The notes under the pieces were generated by a model. That model made no database searches and was not told the origin of the DNA. It saw only the letters and a list, made by a program, of their open reading frames with translations. A DNA stretch of 64,000 nt from positions 62,001 to 126,000 of the forward strand of contig JAHIYE010000023.1 of NCBI GenBank assembly GCA_018815325.1, in the 5' to 3' direction. Each line of letters opens with the position of its first letter. The stretch's first letter is position 1. The position numbers and the translations under genes were made by a program. The DNA is from Gammaproteobacteria bacterium (GTDB lineage Bacteria > Pseudomonadota > Gammaproteobacteria > Burkholderiales > Burkholderiaceae_C). Of the stretch, positions 50,817 to 61,177 are shown in pieces.

Positions 50817-51524
50817 TCAGGCCGAAAGGAAACGGTAGAAATTGCGCAACATGCCGGCTGTCGCACCCCAGATGTACCGCTCCACGCGGGCGTCCGGGTC
50901 CTGGTAGGGTATGGAAAACCATTCCCTGCGCACCCCCTCCCACTCGAAGGCATGACGCTGGTGGTTCGCCGGGTTCATGAGGAAGTCAAGTGGGACCTCG
51001 AAGGCATCAGCCACTTCATTGGCATTGAGGCTCAGACTGAAGCCGGGCTGCACTAAAGCCACGACCGGTGTGATGATGAAGGCCGTTCCCGTGGTGTAGG
51101 TGGGTAGCGTGCCCAGCACCTGCACAAGCTCGCGCGCCAGCCCCACTTCTTCCTCGGTTTCGCGCAAGGCGGTCTCCCTCGCATCGGCGTCTGTCTCATC
51201 GACCTTGCCACCGGGAAAGGCAATCTGGCCAGAGTGGGTGGCCAGATGCGCTGTGCGCTCGGTCAGCAGCACTGCGGGGCGCTCCCGCATCACGATGGGC
51301 ACAAGCACCGCCGCCTGCATCGGAACACGGTCGGCAAAACGTTTCTCGACCATGACCTCAGGCGTCCAGACGGGTGGCGTCTTGAAACGCGCACGAAACG
51401 CTTCAGGCACAAAATGGGACGACACCACCGCCGGCAAGTGAGAATCCACCCCAAGTACCGGCACCTGGCGCGGGTCAAAGTTGGGAATTCTCGACAGGGG
51501 TGTAGTGGGGGCAAAAGCAGTCAA
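50817..51524 (-). CDS. Nudix CoA pyrophosphatase
   Basis: A 235-residue Nudix hydrolase of the NudL type. The CoA-specific 'LLTERTAHLATHSGQIAFPG' region is followed by the Nudix box with GGKVDE, REtEEEVGL spacing. It cleaves CoA and derivatives to 4'-phosphopantetheine and ADP. The start is TTG 51524 with AGGAG nine bases upstream; no in-frame ATG lies nearby. It follows rplS on the same strand after the rplS terminator. Confidence 0.9.
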   Translation of the reverse strand: MTAFAPTTPLSRIPNFDPRQVPVLGVDSHLPAVVSSHFVPEAFRARFKTPPVWTPEVMVEKRFADRVPMQAAVLVPIVMRERPAVLLTERTAHLATHSGQIAFPGGKVDETDADARETALRETEEEVGLARELVQVLGTLPTYTTGTAFIITPVVALVQPGFSLSLNANEVADAFEVPLDFLMNPANHQRHAFEWEGVRREWFSIPYQDPDARVERYIWGATAGMLRNFYRFLSA

Positions 51525-51542
51525 CGGGCATGCTCCTGAAAC

Positions 51543-51579
51543 AAAAAAACCGCCGCAAGCATGGAGCTTGGGGCGGTTT
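51543..51579 (-). terminator. Rho-independent terminator of rplS
   Basis: AAACCGCC at 51547-51554 pairs with GGCGGTTT at 51572-51579, with further pairing inside; on the minus strand it runs into seven T. It lies 18-54 bases after the rplS stop. Confidence 0.9.
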
Positions 51580-51596
51580 GGCAGAAAACAAATACC

Positions 51597-51971
51597 TTAT
51601 GCGGTAGCCGTCTTCTTGGCCGGCAGTTTTTCCTTGATACGGGCGGAACGGCCGCTGCGATCACGCAGGAAGTACAGCTTGGCACGGCGCACATCGCCAC
51701 GGCGCTTGACTTCGATGCTGTCGATCAACGGGCTGTAGGTCTGGAACGTACGCTCCACGCCTTCGCCGCTGGAGATCTTGCGCACGATGAAGCCACTGTT
51801 GAGGCCACGGTTGCGCTTGGCGATCACCACACCTTCATAGGCCTGCAGACGCTTGCGGGTACCTTCAACGACCTTGACTTTGACAATCACGGTGTCGCCA
51901 GGGGCAAATTCGGGAATGGTCTTTCCCAGACGAGCAATTTCTTCTTGCTCAAGAGTTTGGATCAGGTTCAT
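51597..51971 (-). CDS. rplS: 50S ribosomal protein L19
   Basis: A 124-residue L19. '[20 protein letters not shown]' and '[20 protein letters not shown]' and '[17 protein letters not shown]' are diagnostic. It sits at the 30S-50S interface. In most Proteobacteria it is the last gene of rpsP-rimM-trmD-rplS; here ribH2 with its riboswitch separates it from trmD, and a TATAAT in its own leader suggests an independent promoter. Confidence 0.97.
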   Translation of the reverse strand: MNLIQTLEQEEIARLGKTIPEFAPGDTVIVKVKVVEGTRKRLQAYEGVVIAKRNRGLNSGFIVRKISSGEGVERTFQTYSPLIDSIEVKRRGDVRRAKLYFLRDRSGRSARIKEKLPAKKTATA

Positions 51972-52072
51972 GATTTCCTCATAGGATCTTGTCCGCGCCA
52001 GTGTCGGGATGACACAAAAGGCCTCAAGGCAAACGCAGCGAAGCGGCCGAACAGAGGATCGAAAAGCCTTTG

Positions 52073-52078
52073 ATTATA
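52073..52078 (-). promoter_or_regulatory. Perfect -10 (TATAAT) upstream of rplS
   Basis: A minus-strand TATAAT about 100 bases before the rplS start, just upstream of the ribH stop region. The -35 is weak. It would let rplS be made independently of the upstream FMN riboswitch. Confidence 0.5.
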
Positions 52079-52091
52079 ACCAGATCAGGCT

Positions 52092-52886
<795 letters not shown>

Positions 52887-52891
52887 CTATC

Positions 52892-53641
52892 TTATCCGTC
52901 CTGCCTGGCTAGACAAGCCTCGTCCTGCGGGCTCAGATGTCCAGCCCGACGGGCTTGGACAATCAGATCGGGACGATACTCCGCCGTGATCCGGAGTCGC
53001 TGCTCACGCCGCCAGCGCTCGATCTGCTGGTGGTGACCGGACATGAGCACATCCGGCACCTTGTGGCCATCCCAGTCCTCGGGGCGGGTGTAATGCGGAC
53101 AATCGAGCAGGCCGTCAAGTGCCGGGTTGAAGCTGTCGAACTGGTGACTGCCCTCGTCGTTCAACACCCCGGGCTGCAGGCGAGCCACGGCATCGAGCAG
53201 TGCCAGCGCAGCGATCTCACCGCCCGAGAGCACGAAATCGCCCAGGCTGATCTGCTCATCCACCTGCGTGTCGATGAAGCGCTGGTCGATGCCCTCATAG
53301 CGGCCACAGACCAGGATGGCGCCCTCGCTGGCTGCCCAGCGCGTCACGCCGGCATGGTTGAGCGGCGTGCCAATGGGAGAAAACAGCACAACGGGCGCTG
53401 CGTCATTGCGTTCAGTACGAATACTCTGCAGGCACTGGCTCAAGGGTTCGGCCATCATGACCATGCCGGGGCCGCCGCCAAAGGGGCGGTCATCGATGCG
53501 GCGGTAGTTACCCAGGGAAAAATCGCGCGGGTTGGCCATTTTGACGTCCACCAGGCCCATTTCGAACGCTCGGCGTGTGATGCCGCTGCTCAGCAACGGC
53601 GCAAACATCTCGGGGAACAGCGTGATGACGTCGAAGCGCAT
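52892..53641 (-). CDS. trmD: tRNA (guanine-N1-)-methyltransferase
   Basis: A 249-residue SPOUT methyltransferase. '[20 protein letters not shown]', '[15 protein letters not shown]', '[15 protein letters not shown]' and '[19 protein letters not shown]' are diagnostic, including the knot loop. It methylates G37 of tRNAs reading CCN, CUN and CGG codons. It follows rimM by nine bases. Confidence 0.97.
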   Translation of the reverse strand: MRFDVITLFPEMFAPLLSSGITRRAFEMGLVDVKMANPRDFSLGNYRRIDDRPFGGGPGMVMMAEPLSQCLQSIRTERNDAAPVVLFSPIGTPLNHAGVTRWAASEGAILVCGRYEGIDQRFIDTQVDEQISLGDFVLSGGEIAALALLDAVARLQPGVLNDEGSHQFDSFNPALDGLLDCPHYTRPEDWDGHKVPDVLMSGHHQQIERWRREQRLRITAEYRPDLIVQARRAGHLSPQDEACLARQDG

Positions 53642-53650
53642 GACGCCGAC

Positions 53651-54235
53651 TCAGTAATCCGGCTGCCAGTCCACACGGATGCGGCGCGCCGGCAGATCCA
53701 CATCGTCAACATAAGCCGCCACGAACGGAATCATGCGCTCCTGGGTCTTGCCGTCCTGCTCGTAGTCCATGACCAGCACGGTTTGTGCACCGGTGGACAG
53801 CAACTCCTTGACGCGGCCCAGGGCCACATCGTCACGGTTAACCACGTCCAGGCCGATCAGATCAACCCAGTAGTACTCGTCCTTGTTGGCGGCGGGAAAG
53901 CTGGCACGCGCCACAAAGATGCGCGCGCCACGCAGTGCCTCGGCGGCATTGCGGTCCACGACCTCATTGGCACAGGCCACCACGGTATCGGAGTGCACCT
54001 TGGCCTCCTTGATGGCGACCTTCAGGGTGCCCGTGAAGGTTTTGGGGCCTTTTTCAGCCGGCAGCAGATACCAAAGCTTGGAAGAAAAAAGCGCCTCGGG
54101 TGTGGCGCTGTAGGGCAGGACCTTGAACCAGCCCTTGATGCCCCAGGCATCGGCGATACGTCCGACCTCAATGGCATCCGCAGGTAATTCGGCTGCTTCG
54201 AGGCTGGAGATCATGGGAAGCTGGGACAGGCTCAC
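53651..54235 (-). CDS. rimM: 16S rRNA processing protein RimM
   Basis: A 194-residue RimM. 'AIEVGRIADAWGIKGWFKVL' opens the N-domain (about residue 21), and the PRC-like C-domain has 'EYYWVDLIGLDVVNRDDVAL' and 'IPFVAAYVDDVDLPARRIRVD'. It binds S19 and assists 30S assembly. The start may be GTG 54235 or ATG 54214; neither has a strong ribosome site. It lies between rpsP and trmD as usual. Confidence 0.93.
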   Translation of the reverse strand: MSLSQLPMISSLEAAELPADAIEVGRIADAWGIKGWFKVLPYSATPEALFSSKLWYLLPAEKGPKTFTGTLKVAIKEAKVHSDTVVACANEVVDRNAAEALRGARIFVARASFPAANKDEYYWVDLIGLDVVNRDDVALGRVKELLSTGAQTVLVMDYEQDGKTQERMIPFVAAYVDDVDLPARRIRVDWQPDY

Positions 54236-54271
54236 GCGCGGGGCGAAAGCCTGCCATTCAGACTGCAGTGA

Positions 54272-54523
54272 TCAGGCGGCCTTGGCGGCAGCTTGCTTGA
54301 TCAGGCGTTCCACGGTGGGGGATGCCTGGGCGCCAACCTCTTTCCAGTAGGTCAGGCGGTCCTGCGCAATGCGGATGCTCTCTTCATTGGCGGTAGCAAT
54401 CGGGTTGTAGAAGCCGATGCGCTCAATGAAGCGGCCGTCACGGCGGGTACGCTTGTCTGCGACGACAATATTGAAAAACGGGCGTGCTTTTGCACCGCCA
54501 CGGGAGAGTCGAATGACGACCAT
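54272..54523 (-). CDS. rpsP: 30S ribosomal protein S16
   Basis: An 83-residue S16. '[20 protein letters not shown]', '[19 protein letters not shown]' and '[19 protein letters not shown]' are diagnostic. It opens the operon to rimM and trmD. A strong promoter (TTGGCA-N16-TATAAT) lies about 110 bases upstream. Confidence 0.98.
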   Translation of the reverse strand: MVVIRLSRGGAKARPFFNIVVADKRTRRDGRFIERIGFYNPIATANEESIRIAQDRLTYWKEVGAQASPTVERLIKQAAAKAA

Positions 54524-54633
54524 GATTTATCCTTTGGGTGGCTGACAGGAATGCCAGCCTTTCATCTGCACTTGATCCAGTGTTGAGACACGCGACATGA
54601 CCACCCGGCCAGCGACACACTGAATAGCCTTAC

Positions 54634-54661
54634 ATTATAACGCTTTCACAATTTATGCCAA
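54634..54661 (-). promoter_or_regulatory. Promoter of the rpsP operon
   Basis: On the minus strand TTGGCA (54656-54661) and TATAAT (54634-54639) are 16 bases apart, close to the sigma-70 consensus. The -35 overlaps the first codons of the divergent acetyltransferase gene at 54655, so the two genes share promoter space. Confidence 0.75.
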
Positions 54662-55179
54662 TCCTGCGCCCCTGCCTTGCCGGTGATATCCCGGCCGTGA
54701 CCGCTATTTATGCCCACCATGTGCTGCACGGCACGGGTACGTTCGAGATCACCCCGCCCACGGAGGCTGACATGCTGGGCAGGCATTCCGAGGTGCTGTC
54801 GCGTGGGCTGCCTTACCTGGTGCTGGAACATGCCGGCCAGCTTGCCGGCTTCGCTTACTGCAACTGGTTCAAGCCCCGGCCAGCCTATCGATTCTCTGCC
54901 GAGGACTCGATCTACCTGGCTCCGCACTGCCATGGTCAGGGCCATGGGCGACTGCTGCTGGCAGAGCTGCTCACCCAGGCGCAACGCGCAGGGGTACGCA
55001 AGCTCATTGCCGTGATCGGGGACTCAGCCAATGCGGGCTCCATCCATGTGCATCGATCTCAAGGGTTCCAGCACGTGGGCGTGCTGTCTGCCTGTGGCTG
55101 GAAATTCGAACGCTGGCTGGACGTGGTGCTGATGGAAAAAAGCCTGGGCCTGGGCAGCAGCCATTCGCCGCGACAATAG
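54655..55179 (+). CDS. GNAT N-acetyltransferase (PAT-like)
   Basis: A 174-residue GNAT of the phosphinothricin-acetyltransferase-like group. 'MPILRPCLAGDIPAVTAIYA' and 'GTGTFEITPPTEADML' open it; the acetyl-CoA site is 'LAPHCHGQGHGRLLLAELL'. It may acetylate an amine-containing toxin or metabolite. Its ATG lies inside the rpsP promoter region. It is followed by a small membrane protein gene after six bases. Confidence 0.85.
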   Translation: MPILRPCLAGDIPAVTAIYAHHVLHGTGTFEITPPTEADMLGRHSEVLSRGLPYLVLEHAGQLAGFAYCNWFKPRPAYRFSAEDSIYLAPHCHGQGHGRLLLAELLTQAQRAGVRKLIAVIGDSANAGSIHVHRSQGFQHVGVLSACGWKFERWLDVVLMEKSLGLGSSHSPRQ

Positions 55180-55185
55180 GGCATC

Positions 55186-55632
55186 ATGAAAAACAAAACC
55201 ATTGCCGCCTGGCTGGCTTTTCTCGCAGGCCCCCTGGGCCTGCACCGTTTCTATCTTTATGGTTTTGGCGACATGCTGGGCTGGCTGCTGCCGATTCCCA
55301 GCGCCATTGGCCTTTACGGAATACAACGGGTGCAAGAGTTCGGACTGGACGACCAACTGAGCTGGATACTGATTCCGATACTGGGTTTCATCTATGCCGG
55401 CTGCGCCCTGACTGCCATCGTTTACGGCCTGACCACGCCCGAGAAATGGAATACCAAATTCAATCCGCAGGCAGCGCCGGATGCGGGTCCGGGGCAGACA
55501 AGCTGGCTCACAATTGGCGCCATTGTGCTGGCCTTGCTGATCGGCACCACCGTGATGTTGTCGAGCATCGTCTACAGCTTCCAGCGCTATTTCGAATACC
55601 AGATCGAAGAAGCCCGCAAGATCAGCCAGTAG
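55186..55632 (+). CDS. TM2-domain-like membrane protein
   Basis: A 148-residue protein. The N-terminal half has 'AAWLAFLAGPLGLHRFYLYG' like a TM2 domain (hydrophobic, GLHRFYL turn, hydrophobic), and the C-terminal half has one more clear membrane helix near residue 115. Function is unknown. It is coupled to the acetyltransferase gene and convergent with the phosphate transporter gene. Confidence 0.75.
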   Translation: MKNKTIAAWLAFLAGPLGLHRFYLYGFGDMLGWLLPIPSAIGLYGIQRVQEFGLDDQLSWILIPILGFIYAGCALTAIVYGLTTPEKWNTKFNPQAAPDAGPGQTSWLTIGAIVLALLIGTTVMLSSIVYSFQRYFEYQIEEARKISQ

Positions 55633-55681
55633 ACAGGGGCCGACGAAACGCGGCGTACACCTCAGCCGCGCAGACCCGGAC

Positions 55682-56692
55682 TCAGAACATCTGCAAGCTG
55701 ACCCAGTAGGCCACAATGGCCACAAAGGCACTTGCCGGTATGGTGAGTATCCAGGCCCAAATGATGTTGCCAGCCACACCCCAGCGCACTGCACTGGCAC
55801 GGCGGGCTGAGCCAACCCCCACAATGGCTCCAGTGATGGTGTGCGTGGTGGAGACGGGAATGCCCATGCTGGTCGCAATGAATAGGGTCATGGCACCACC
55901 TGTTTCAGCGCAAAACCCTCCTACGGGCTTCAGCTTGGTGATTTTCTGCCCCATGGTCTTGACGATGCGCCAGCCACCGAACATGGTGCCCAGCGCGATG
56001 GCCACATAACAGCTCACAATGGTCCAGACCGGTGGACTGGTTTCAGATGCAGCCACATAGCCCGTGGCGATCAGCAGCATCCAGATGATGCCAATGGTCT
56101 TTTGGGCATCATTGCCACCGTGACCCAGGCTGTAGGCTCCGGCGGACACCAGTTGCAGGCGCCGAAACCAGCTGTCGACCCTTGACGGCGTGGCCCGACG
56201 GAATACCCAGGCGACAACCAGCATCATCAAGGAGCCAAGCAAAAACCCAAGGAACGGAGACACAAAGATAAAGGCTACCGTTTTGAAAATGCCGGAGGTC
56301 ACCAGCGCCGAGGTGCCGGATTTCGCCACCACGGCCCCCACGATGCCGCCAATGAGCGCATGGGATGAACTGCTCGGAATACCGTAGTACCAGGTGATGA
56401 AGTTCCAGCTGATCGCTCCGACCAGTGCGCCAAAGACCACATGGGTATCGACCACACCCGGGTCGACAATCCCCTTGCCGACCGTGGCCGCCACACTCAG
56501 GTGAAAGATGAAGATGGCGACGAAGTTGAAAAAGGCCGCGAACAGCACGGCCTGGCCCGGTTTGAGCACGCCGGTGGACACCACGGTGGCAATGGAGTTG
56601 GCCGCGTCATGAAACCCGTTCATGAAATCGAAGGCCAGCGCCAGAAAAATCAGCAACATCACAACCCACAGGGTGGTCGATACGGTTTGCAT
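55682..56692 (-). CDS. PiT-family inorganic phosphate transporter
   Basis: A 336-residue transporter with about ten membrane segments. The two family repeats show 'FDFMNGFHDAANSIATVVST' and 'GGNDAQKTIGIIWMLLIA', with 'IPVSTTHTITGAIVGVG' near the C-terminus. It takes up phosphate (or metal phosphate) with protons. It follows a DUF47/PhoU-like gene by 16 bases, the usual Pit pairing. Confidence 0.92.
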   Translation of the reverse strand: MQTVSTTLWVVMLLIFLALAFDFMNGFHDAANSIATVVSTGVLKPGQAVLFAAFFNFVAIFIFHLSVAATVGKGIVDPGVVDTHVVFGALVGAISWNFITWYYGIPSSSSHALIGGIVGAVVAKSGTSALVTSGIFKTVAFIFVSPFLGFLLGSLMMLVVAWVFRRATPSRVDSWFRRLQLVSAGAYSLGHGGNDAQKTIGIIWMLLIATGYVAASETSPPVWTIVSCYVAIALGTMFGGWRIVKTMGQKITKLKPVGGFCAETGGAMTLFIATSMGIPVSTTHTITGAIVGVGSARRASAVRWGVAGNIIWAWILTIPASAFVAIVAYWVSLQMF

Positions 56693-56708
56693 GCCGTGCC
56701 CAGCCGGT

Positions 56709-57356
56709 TCAGGAGTTCTCGAGGACGATGCCCTCGATCTGGTTGGCCACGTCCTCGCATTTGTCAGTCACGGTCTCCAGCAATTCATAAATCGCCTTGA
56801 GCTTGATCACTTCGCGTACATCAGGCTCCTCACGGAACAACTTGCTCAGGGCGGTGCGCATGACCCGGTCGGCGTCGGATTCGAGACGGTCAATTTCCTC
56901 ACAGGTCTTCAGGGCCGCCTCGGCAGTATGGGGGTCAGCAATTTTCTCAAGCAGGTACACGCCGTCCTTGACACGCTCGCAGCATTTCACACAGAGGTCT
57001 GTCAGGCGGACGATTTCTTCTGTCATGTGCCGCACATCGTAAAGTGCCATGGTTTCTGCCGCATCCTGCAACAGGTCGGCGACATCGTCCATGGTGTTGA
57101 TGAGTGAGTGAATCTGCTCGCGGTCAATCGGCGTAATGAAGGTCTTGTGCAGCGCCCGGTTGATGTCGTGTGTGATGCGATCGGCGGCCTGCTCGGCCGC
57201 ATCCACTTCGCGGTTGTACTGCTCTCTCAGATGGTGGTCGCTGTAGTTGGCCACGAGCAGTGAAAACGCGCGTGCGGCCTCCACGATGCGGTCTGCATGC
57301 TGGTTGAACATTTCGAAAAAATTGCCATCACGCGGCATCAGCTTGGCAAACAACAT
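56709..57356 (-). CDS. DUF47 (PhoU-like) protein
   Basis: A 215-residue all-helical protein of the COG1392 group. 'RDGNFFEMFNQHADRIVEAA' opens it and 'EREQIHSLINTMDDVADLL'-like helix follows; E/D-rich helices match PhoU-type metal clusters. It probably modulates the adjacent Pit transporter. An AAAGGGG site precedes the ATG. Confidence 0.9.
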   Translation of the reverse strand: MLFAKLMPRDGNFFEMFNQHADRIVEAARAFSLLVANYSDHHLREQYNREVDAAEQAADRITHDINRALHKTFITPIDREQIHSLINTMDDVADLLQDAAETMALYDVRHMTEEIVRLTDLCVKCCERVKDGVYLLEKIADPHTAEAALKTCEEIDRLESDADRVMRTALSKLFREEPDVREVIKLKAIYELLETVTDKCEDVANQIEGIVLENS

Positions 57357-57432
57357 CGGGGCCCTTTGGAATTCTTGGTGTCAATGGGGTGACACATTTA
57401 TGACAGACGGCAGTGTACCTCCGGCCGGCGCT

Positions 57433-57801
57433 TCAGCCACCCCGAAAGATGAAATACACCGCACCAACCATGCACAGGCCAGCCCAGACATAGTCGAGCC
57501 GGAAGGGCTGCTTCAGGTAAATCATCGCAAATGGCACAAACACGCTCAGCGTGATGACTTCCTGCATGATCTTGAGTTGACCCACGCTCAAGCCCGCCTG
57601 CTGAAATCCTATCCGGTTGGCCGGAACCTGAAACAGGTATTCGAGCGACGCAATTCCCCAGCTCACCAGAGCCGCGATGTACCAGGGCGCCGTCGCCAGA
57701 TTCTTGAGATGCCCGTACCAGGCGAAGGTCATGAAAACATTGCTGGCAATCAGCAGCAGCACGGTCTGCAGGGACAGCGGAATGAAGGAAAGGGTGTTCA
57801 T
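57433..57801 (-). CDS. DMT-family protein (DUF486)
   Basis: A 122-residue membrane protein starting at ATG 57801, with four hydrophobic helices and the DUF486 pattern 'FMTFAWYGHLKNL' and 'EYLFQVPANRIGFQ'. It resembles half-size drug/metabolite transporters; function is unknown. Upstream lies a terminator of acnB. Confidence 0.85.
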   Translation of the reverse strand: MNTLSFIPLSLQTVLLLIASNVFMTFAWYGHLKNLATAPWYIAALVSWGIASLEYLFQVPANRIGFQQAGLSVGQLKIMQEVITLSVFVPFAMIYLKQPFRLDYVWAGLCMVGAVYFIFRGG

Positions 57802-57842
57802 GGCCGGCATTATCCAGCGCGCCGGCTCTTGAGAGCACACAG

Positions 57843-57879
57843 AAAAAAGCCCCGCAGCTTGCGCATCGGGGCATTTTTT
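57843..57879 (-). terminator. Rho-independent terminator (bidirectional look)
   Basis: A GCCCCG/CGGGGC stem (57849-57854 and 57867-57872) is flanked by six A on one side and T-runs on the other. On the minus strand it terminates acnB about 60 bases after its stop. Confidence 0.85.
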
Positions 57880-57932
57880 CTACTCACTGCCGCCGGGCAC
57901 AGCCGGGTACAGTCTGGAAAGGTTCTGGACTC

Positions 57933-60518
57933 TCAGGCGCCCACCTTGGCGGCCTCGTCGGTGTACTCGGCCACCTTGTCGAAGTTCAGGTACTGGTAGA
58001 CCTTGTCGCTCGCGGCTGTCAGCACGCCCATGTCGGCCATGTACTCGGCCTTGGTCGGGATACGGCCAAGCTTGGAGCAGATCGCCGCCAGTTCGGCCGA
58101 GCCAAGGTACACATTGGAGTTCTTGCCCAGCCGATTGGGGAAGTTGCGGGTGCTGGTGGAGAACACCGTGGCGCCCTCCTTCACCTGTGCCTGGTTACCC
58201 ATGCACAGGCTGCAGCCCGGCATTTCCATGCGCGCGCCAGCTGCGCCGAGCACGCCATAGTGGCCTTCTTCGCTCAACTGGTGGGCATCCATCTTGGTCG
58301 GTGGTGCCATCCAGAGCTTGACTGGAATGTCGCGCTTGTTCTCCAGCAGCTTGGAAGCGGCACGGAAGTGACCAATATTGGTCATGCACGAACCGATGAA
58401 CACCTCGTCAATCGCCGCACCGGCCACGTCAGACAGCGTCTTCACATCGTCGGGGTCATTCGGGCAGGCCACGATGGGCTCGTGGATGTCGGCCAGATCG
58501 ATCTCAATCACGGCCGCGTATTCTGCATCCGCGTCGGCCTTGAGCAGCTTGGGATCAGCCAGCCAGGCTTCCATGGCAGCAATGCGGCGCTTGATGCTGC
58601 GCTCATCACCGTAGCCAGTGGAGATCATCCATTTCAGCATCGTGATGTTGCTATTGATGTACTCAATGATCGGCTCTTTGTTGAGGTGTACCGTGCAACC
58701 ACCGGCAGAGCGCTCGGCAGAGGCATCGCTGAGCTCGAAGGCCTGCTCCACCTTCAGATCCGGCAGACCTTCGATTTCAAGAATACGGCCCGAGAAAATA
58801 TTCTTCTTGCCTTGCTTGGCTACCGTCAGCAAGCCCGCCTTGATGGCATACAGCGGGATCGCGTTGACCAGGTCACGCAGCGTCACGCCGGACTGCATCT
58901 TGCCCTTGAAGCGCACCAGCACGCTTTCGGGCATGTCCAGCGGCATCACGCCGGTGGCAGCACCAAAGGCCACGAGGCCAGAACCTGCCGGGAAGCTGAT
59001 GCCAATCGGGAAACGTGTATGGCTGTCGCCCCCCGTACCCACCGTGTCCGGCAGCAGCATGCGGTTGAGCCAGCTGTGGATGATGCCGTCACCGGGGCGC
59101 AGCGAGATGCCGCCGCGCGTACGCATGAACTCGGGCAACTCGTGGTGCATCTTCACGTCCACCGGTTTGGGATAGGCCGCGGTGTGGCAAAACGACTGCA
59201 TCACGAGGTCAGCGCTAAAGCCCAGGCAGGCCAGGTCTTTCAGTTCGTCGCGGGTCATGGTGCCGGTGGTGTCCTGGCTGCCAACACTGGTCATCTTCGG
59301 CTCGCAGTAGGTACCAGGGCGTACGCCCTTGCCTTCGGGCAAACCGCAGGCACGACCCACCATCTTCTGTGCCAGGGTGTAGCCCTTGTCACTGTCGGCC
59401 GGGTTGTGCGGCAGACGGAACACGGTGGAGGCTGGCAGACCCAGCGCCTCGCGCGCCTTGGCGGTCAGGCCACGCCCAATGATGAGGGGAATGCGGCCAC
59501 CGGCGCGCACTTCGTCCAGCAGCACTTCGCTCTTGAGCTGGAACTCGGCAATCGTCTTGCCATCCTTCAGGGCCTTGCCCTCGTAGGGACGCAGCTCGAT
59601 CACATCGCCCATCGCCATCTGGCTCACGTCGAGCTCGATCGGCAACGCACCGGAGTCTTCCATGGTGTTGTAGAAAATCGGGGCAATCTTGCTGCCCAGG
59701 CAGATGCCGCCAAAACGCTTGTTGGGCACAAAGGGAATGTCCTCACCGGTCCACCACAGCACCGAATTGGTCGCGGATTTGCGGGATGAGCCGGTACCGA
59801 CCACGTCGCCCACATAGGCGACGAGATTGCCTTTGCTCTTGAGCTCTTCAATGAACTTGACCGGGCCGCGCTTGCCGTCTTCCTCGGGGGTGACGCCGGC
59901 TCGCGCATTCTTGTGCATGGCCAGCGCATGCAGCGGGATATCCGGGCGGCTCCAGGCATCGGGTGCCGGCGACAGGTCATCGGTGTTGATCTCACCGGCC
60001 ACCTTGAACACCGTCAGCTTGATCGCCTTGGGCACTTCGGGACGGCTGGTGAACCACTCGGCATCGGCCCAGCTTTGCAACACGGCCTTGGCGTGCTTGT
60101 TGCCCTTGTCGGCTTTTTCCTTCACGTCGTGAAACTGGTCGAACATCAGCAAGGTGTTCTTGAGACCTTCTGCCGCCACCTTGGCCACCGACTCGTCACC
60201 CAGCAGGTCGATCAGCGGGCTGATGTTGTAGCCGCCCAGCATGGTTCCCAGCAGTTCGGTGGCCTTCTCACGGGAGATCAGCGCACACTTTTCAGTGCCA
60301 TGCGCTACGGCCGCCAGGTAGCTGGCCTTGACCTTGGCAGCGTCGTCAACGCCGGCAGGCACTCGGTGGGTAATCAGTTCGAGCAGCGTGGCTTCCTCAC
60401 CCTTGGGCGGGTTCTTGAGCAGCTCGATCAATTCACCGGTCTGCTGGGCAGACAGGGGCAGCGGCGGAATGCCGAGGGCAGCACGTTCAGCAACGTGAGC
60501 GCGGTAGGCTTGCAACAT
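57933..60518 (-). CDS. acnB: Aconitate hydratase B / 2-methylisocitrate dehydratase
   Basis: An 861-residue AcnB. The N-terminal HEAT-like domain ('[20 protein letters not shown]') is followed by the swivel domain ('[20 protein letters not shown]') and the catalytic domains. '[14 protein letters not shown]', '[20 protein letters not shown]', '[15 protein letters not shown]' and '[12 protein letters not shown]' carry the Fe-S cysteines. It isomerises citrate to isocitrate in the TCA cycle. A short-repeat copy lies in the gap just upstream. Confidence 0.97.
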   Translation of the reverse strand: MLQAYRAHVAERAALGIPPLPLSAQQTGELIELLKNPPKGEEATLLELITHRVPAGVDDAAKVKASYLAAVAHGTEKCALISREKATELLGTMLGGYNISPLIDLLGDESVAKVAAEGLKNTLLMFDQFHDVKEKADKGNKHAKAVLQSWADAEWFTSRPEVPKAIKLTVFKVAGEINTDDLSPAPDAWSRPDIPLHALAMHKNARAGVTPEEDGKRGPVKFIEELKSKGNLVAYVGDVVGTGSSRKSATNSVLWWTGEDIPFVPNKRFGGICLGSKIAPIFYNTMEDSGALPIELDVSQMAMGDVIELRPYEGKALKDGKTIAEFQLKSEVLLDEVRAGGRIPLIIGRGLTAKAREALGLPASTVFRLPHNPADSDKGYTLAQKMVGRACGLPEGKGVRPGTYCEPKMTSVGSQDTTGTMTRDELKDLACLGFSADLVMQSFCHTAAYPKPVDVKMHHELPEFMRTRGGISLRPGDGIIHSWLNRMLLPDTVGTGGDSHTRFPIGISFPAGSGLVAFGAATGVMPLDMPESVLVRFKGKMQSGVTLRDLVNAIPLYAIKAGLLTVAKQGKKNIFSGRILEIEGLPDLKVEQAFELSDASAERSAGGCTVHLNKEPIIEYINSNITMLKWMISTGYGDERSIKRRIAAMEAWLADPKLLKADADAEYAAVIEIDLADIHEPIVACPNDPDDVKTLSDVAGAAIDEVFIGSCMTNIGHFRAASKLLENKRDIPVKLWMAPPTKMDAHQLSEEGHYGVLGAAGARMEMPGCSLCMGNQAQVKEGATVFSTSTRNFPNRLGKNSNVYLGSAELAAICSKLGRIPTKAEYMADMGVLTAASDKVYQYLNFDKVAEYTDEAAKVGA

Positions 60519-60537
60519 GGTTTACTCCTGATAAATC

Positions 60538-60597
60538 AAAAAATCGCTACAGCCCTTATAAATCGGGCTTCTATTGCTATCTAATTAATAGTTTTTT
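60538..60597 (+). repeat. Dispersed short repeat, copy upstream of acnB
   Basis: AGCCCT and GCTA are separated by 19 bases, followed by TCTAATTAATAG. It lies mostly in the gap between the acnB start and the secreted-protein stop, so it could influence the acnB leader. It is the only intergenic copy found. Confidence 0.55.
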
Positions 60598-61165
60598 GCA
60601 GGCTGGCCACTTCTGCAGTCGGGGCTATGGGGGTCACCACCACCACGCTTGGCTGAGGCGTGTCCAGCAAGCTGGGAGGCGGATTCCTCTCCATGTTCTG
60701 AGCCACGGTCAACTGTTCGGGACAGGCACAGGCATCGGCCAGTCGCTGGCCGATTTTCTGATTGAGCATCATCGACTTGTTCGGCAACTGCAGCCACACC
60801 ACACCAGCCTGCTGGTCTTCCAGACGAATGGCGCCGGTAGAGGTGGAGACGGGAGACATGCGGAATTTCTGATGCTTGCTGCTGCTGACCTGCACATTGA
60901 AATAGCCCGGCTTGGCGGCATCGGCCTCCACCGTGACGTTGGCGCCCAGTTCGCAGGGCAGATTGCCAACGTACACCTTTTGCGCTATCTCCAGCAAATC
61001 GGGCGTCAATGCCACCTCTGCGGCCATGATGCCGGCGGCCATCTGGTTGGCCGTACTCTTGATCTCGACCCGACTGACGTGCCGCTTCTTGGAGGTTGCC
61101 GTCTGGGCTGACAGCATGAGTGGCACACATCCAAGCAGGGCGGCTACAACAAGAATCTTTTTCAT
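60581..61165 (-). CDS. Secreted hypothetical protein
   Basis: A 194-residue protein with a clear Sec signal ('ILVVAALLGCVPLMLSAQTA', about residues 4-22). The mature part has four Cys including a 'CACPEQ' pair and beta-rich 'FRMSPVSTSTGAIRLEDQQA'. No family is recognised. It lies between the CoA-lyase and acnB genes on the same strand (12-base and 62-base gaps), in a TCA-cycle operon, yet looks periplasmic. Confidence 0.7.
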   Translation of the reverse strand: MKKILVVAALLGCVPLMLSAQTATSKKRHVSRVEIKSTANQMAAGIMAAEVALTPDLLEIAQKVYVGNLPCELGANVTVEADAAKPGYFNVQVSSSKHQKFRMSPVSTSTGAIRLEDQQAGVVWLQLPNKSMMLNQKIGQRLADACACPEQLTVAQNMERNPPPSLLDTPQPSVVVVTPIAPTAEVASLQKTIN

Positions 61166-61177
61166 GGCGCGTCTCCG

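Noticed and set aside
58260-59789. Long open frame opposite acnB (509 codons)
   Set aside because: Entirely within acnB, with no domain signal; a shadow of codon bias. The same applies to 20080-21630, 45070-46509, 52937-54187 and 13196-14476.
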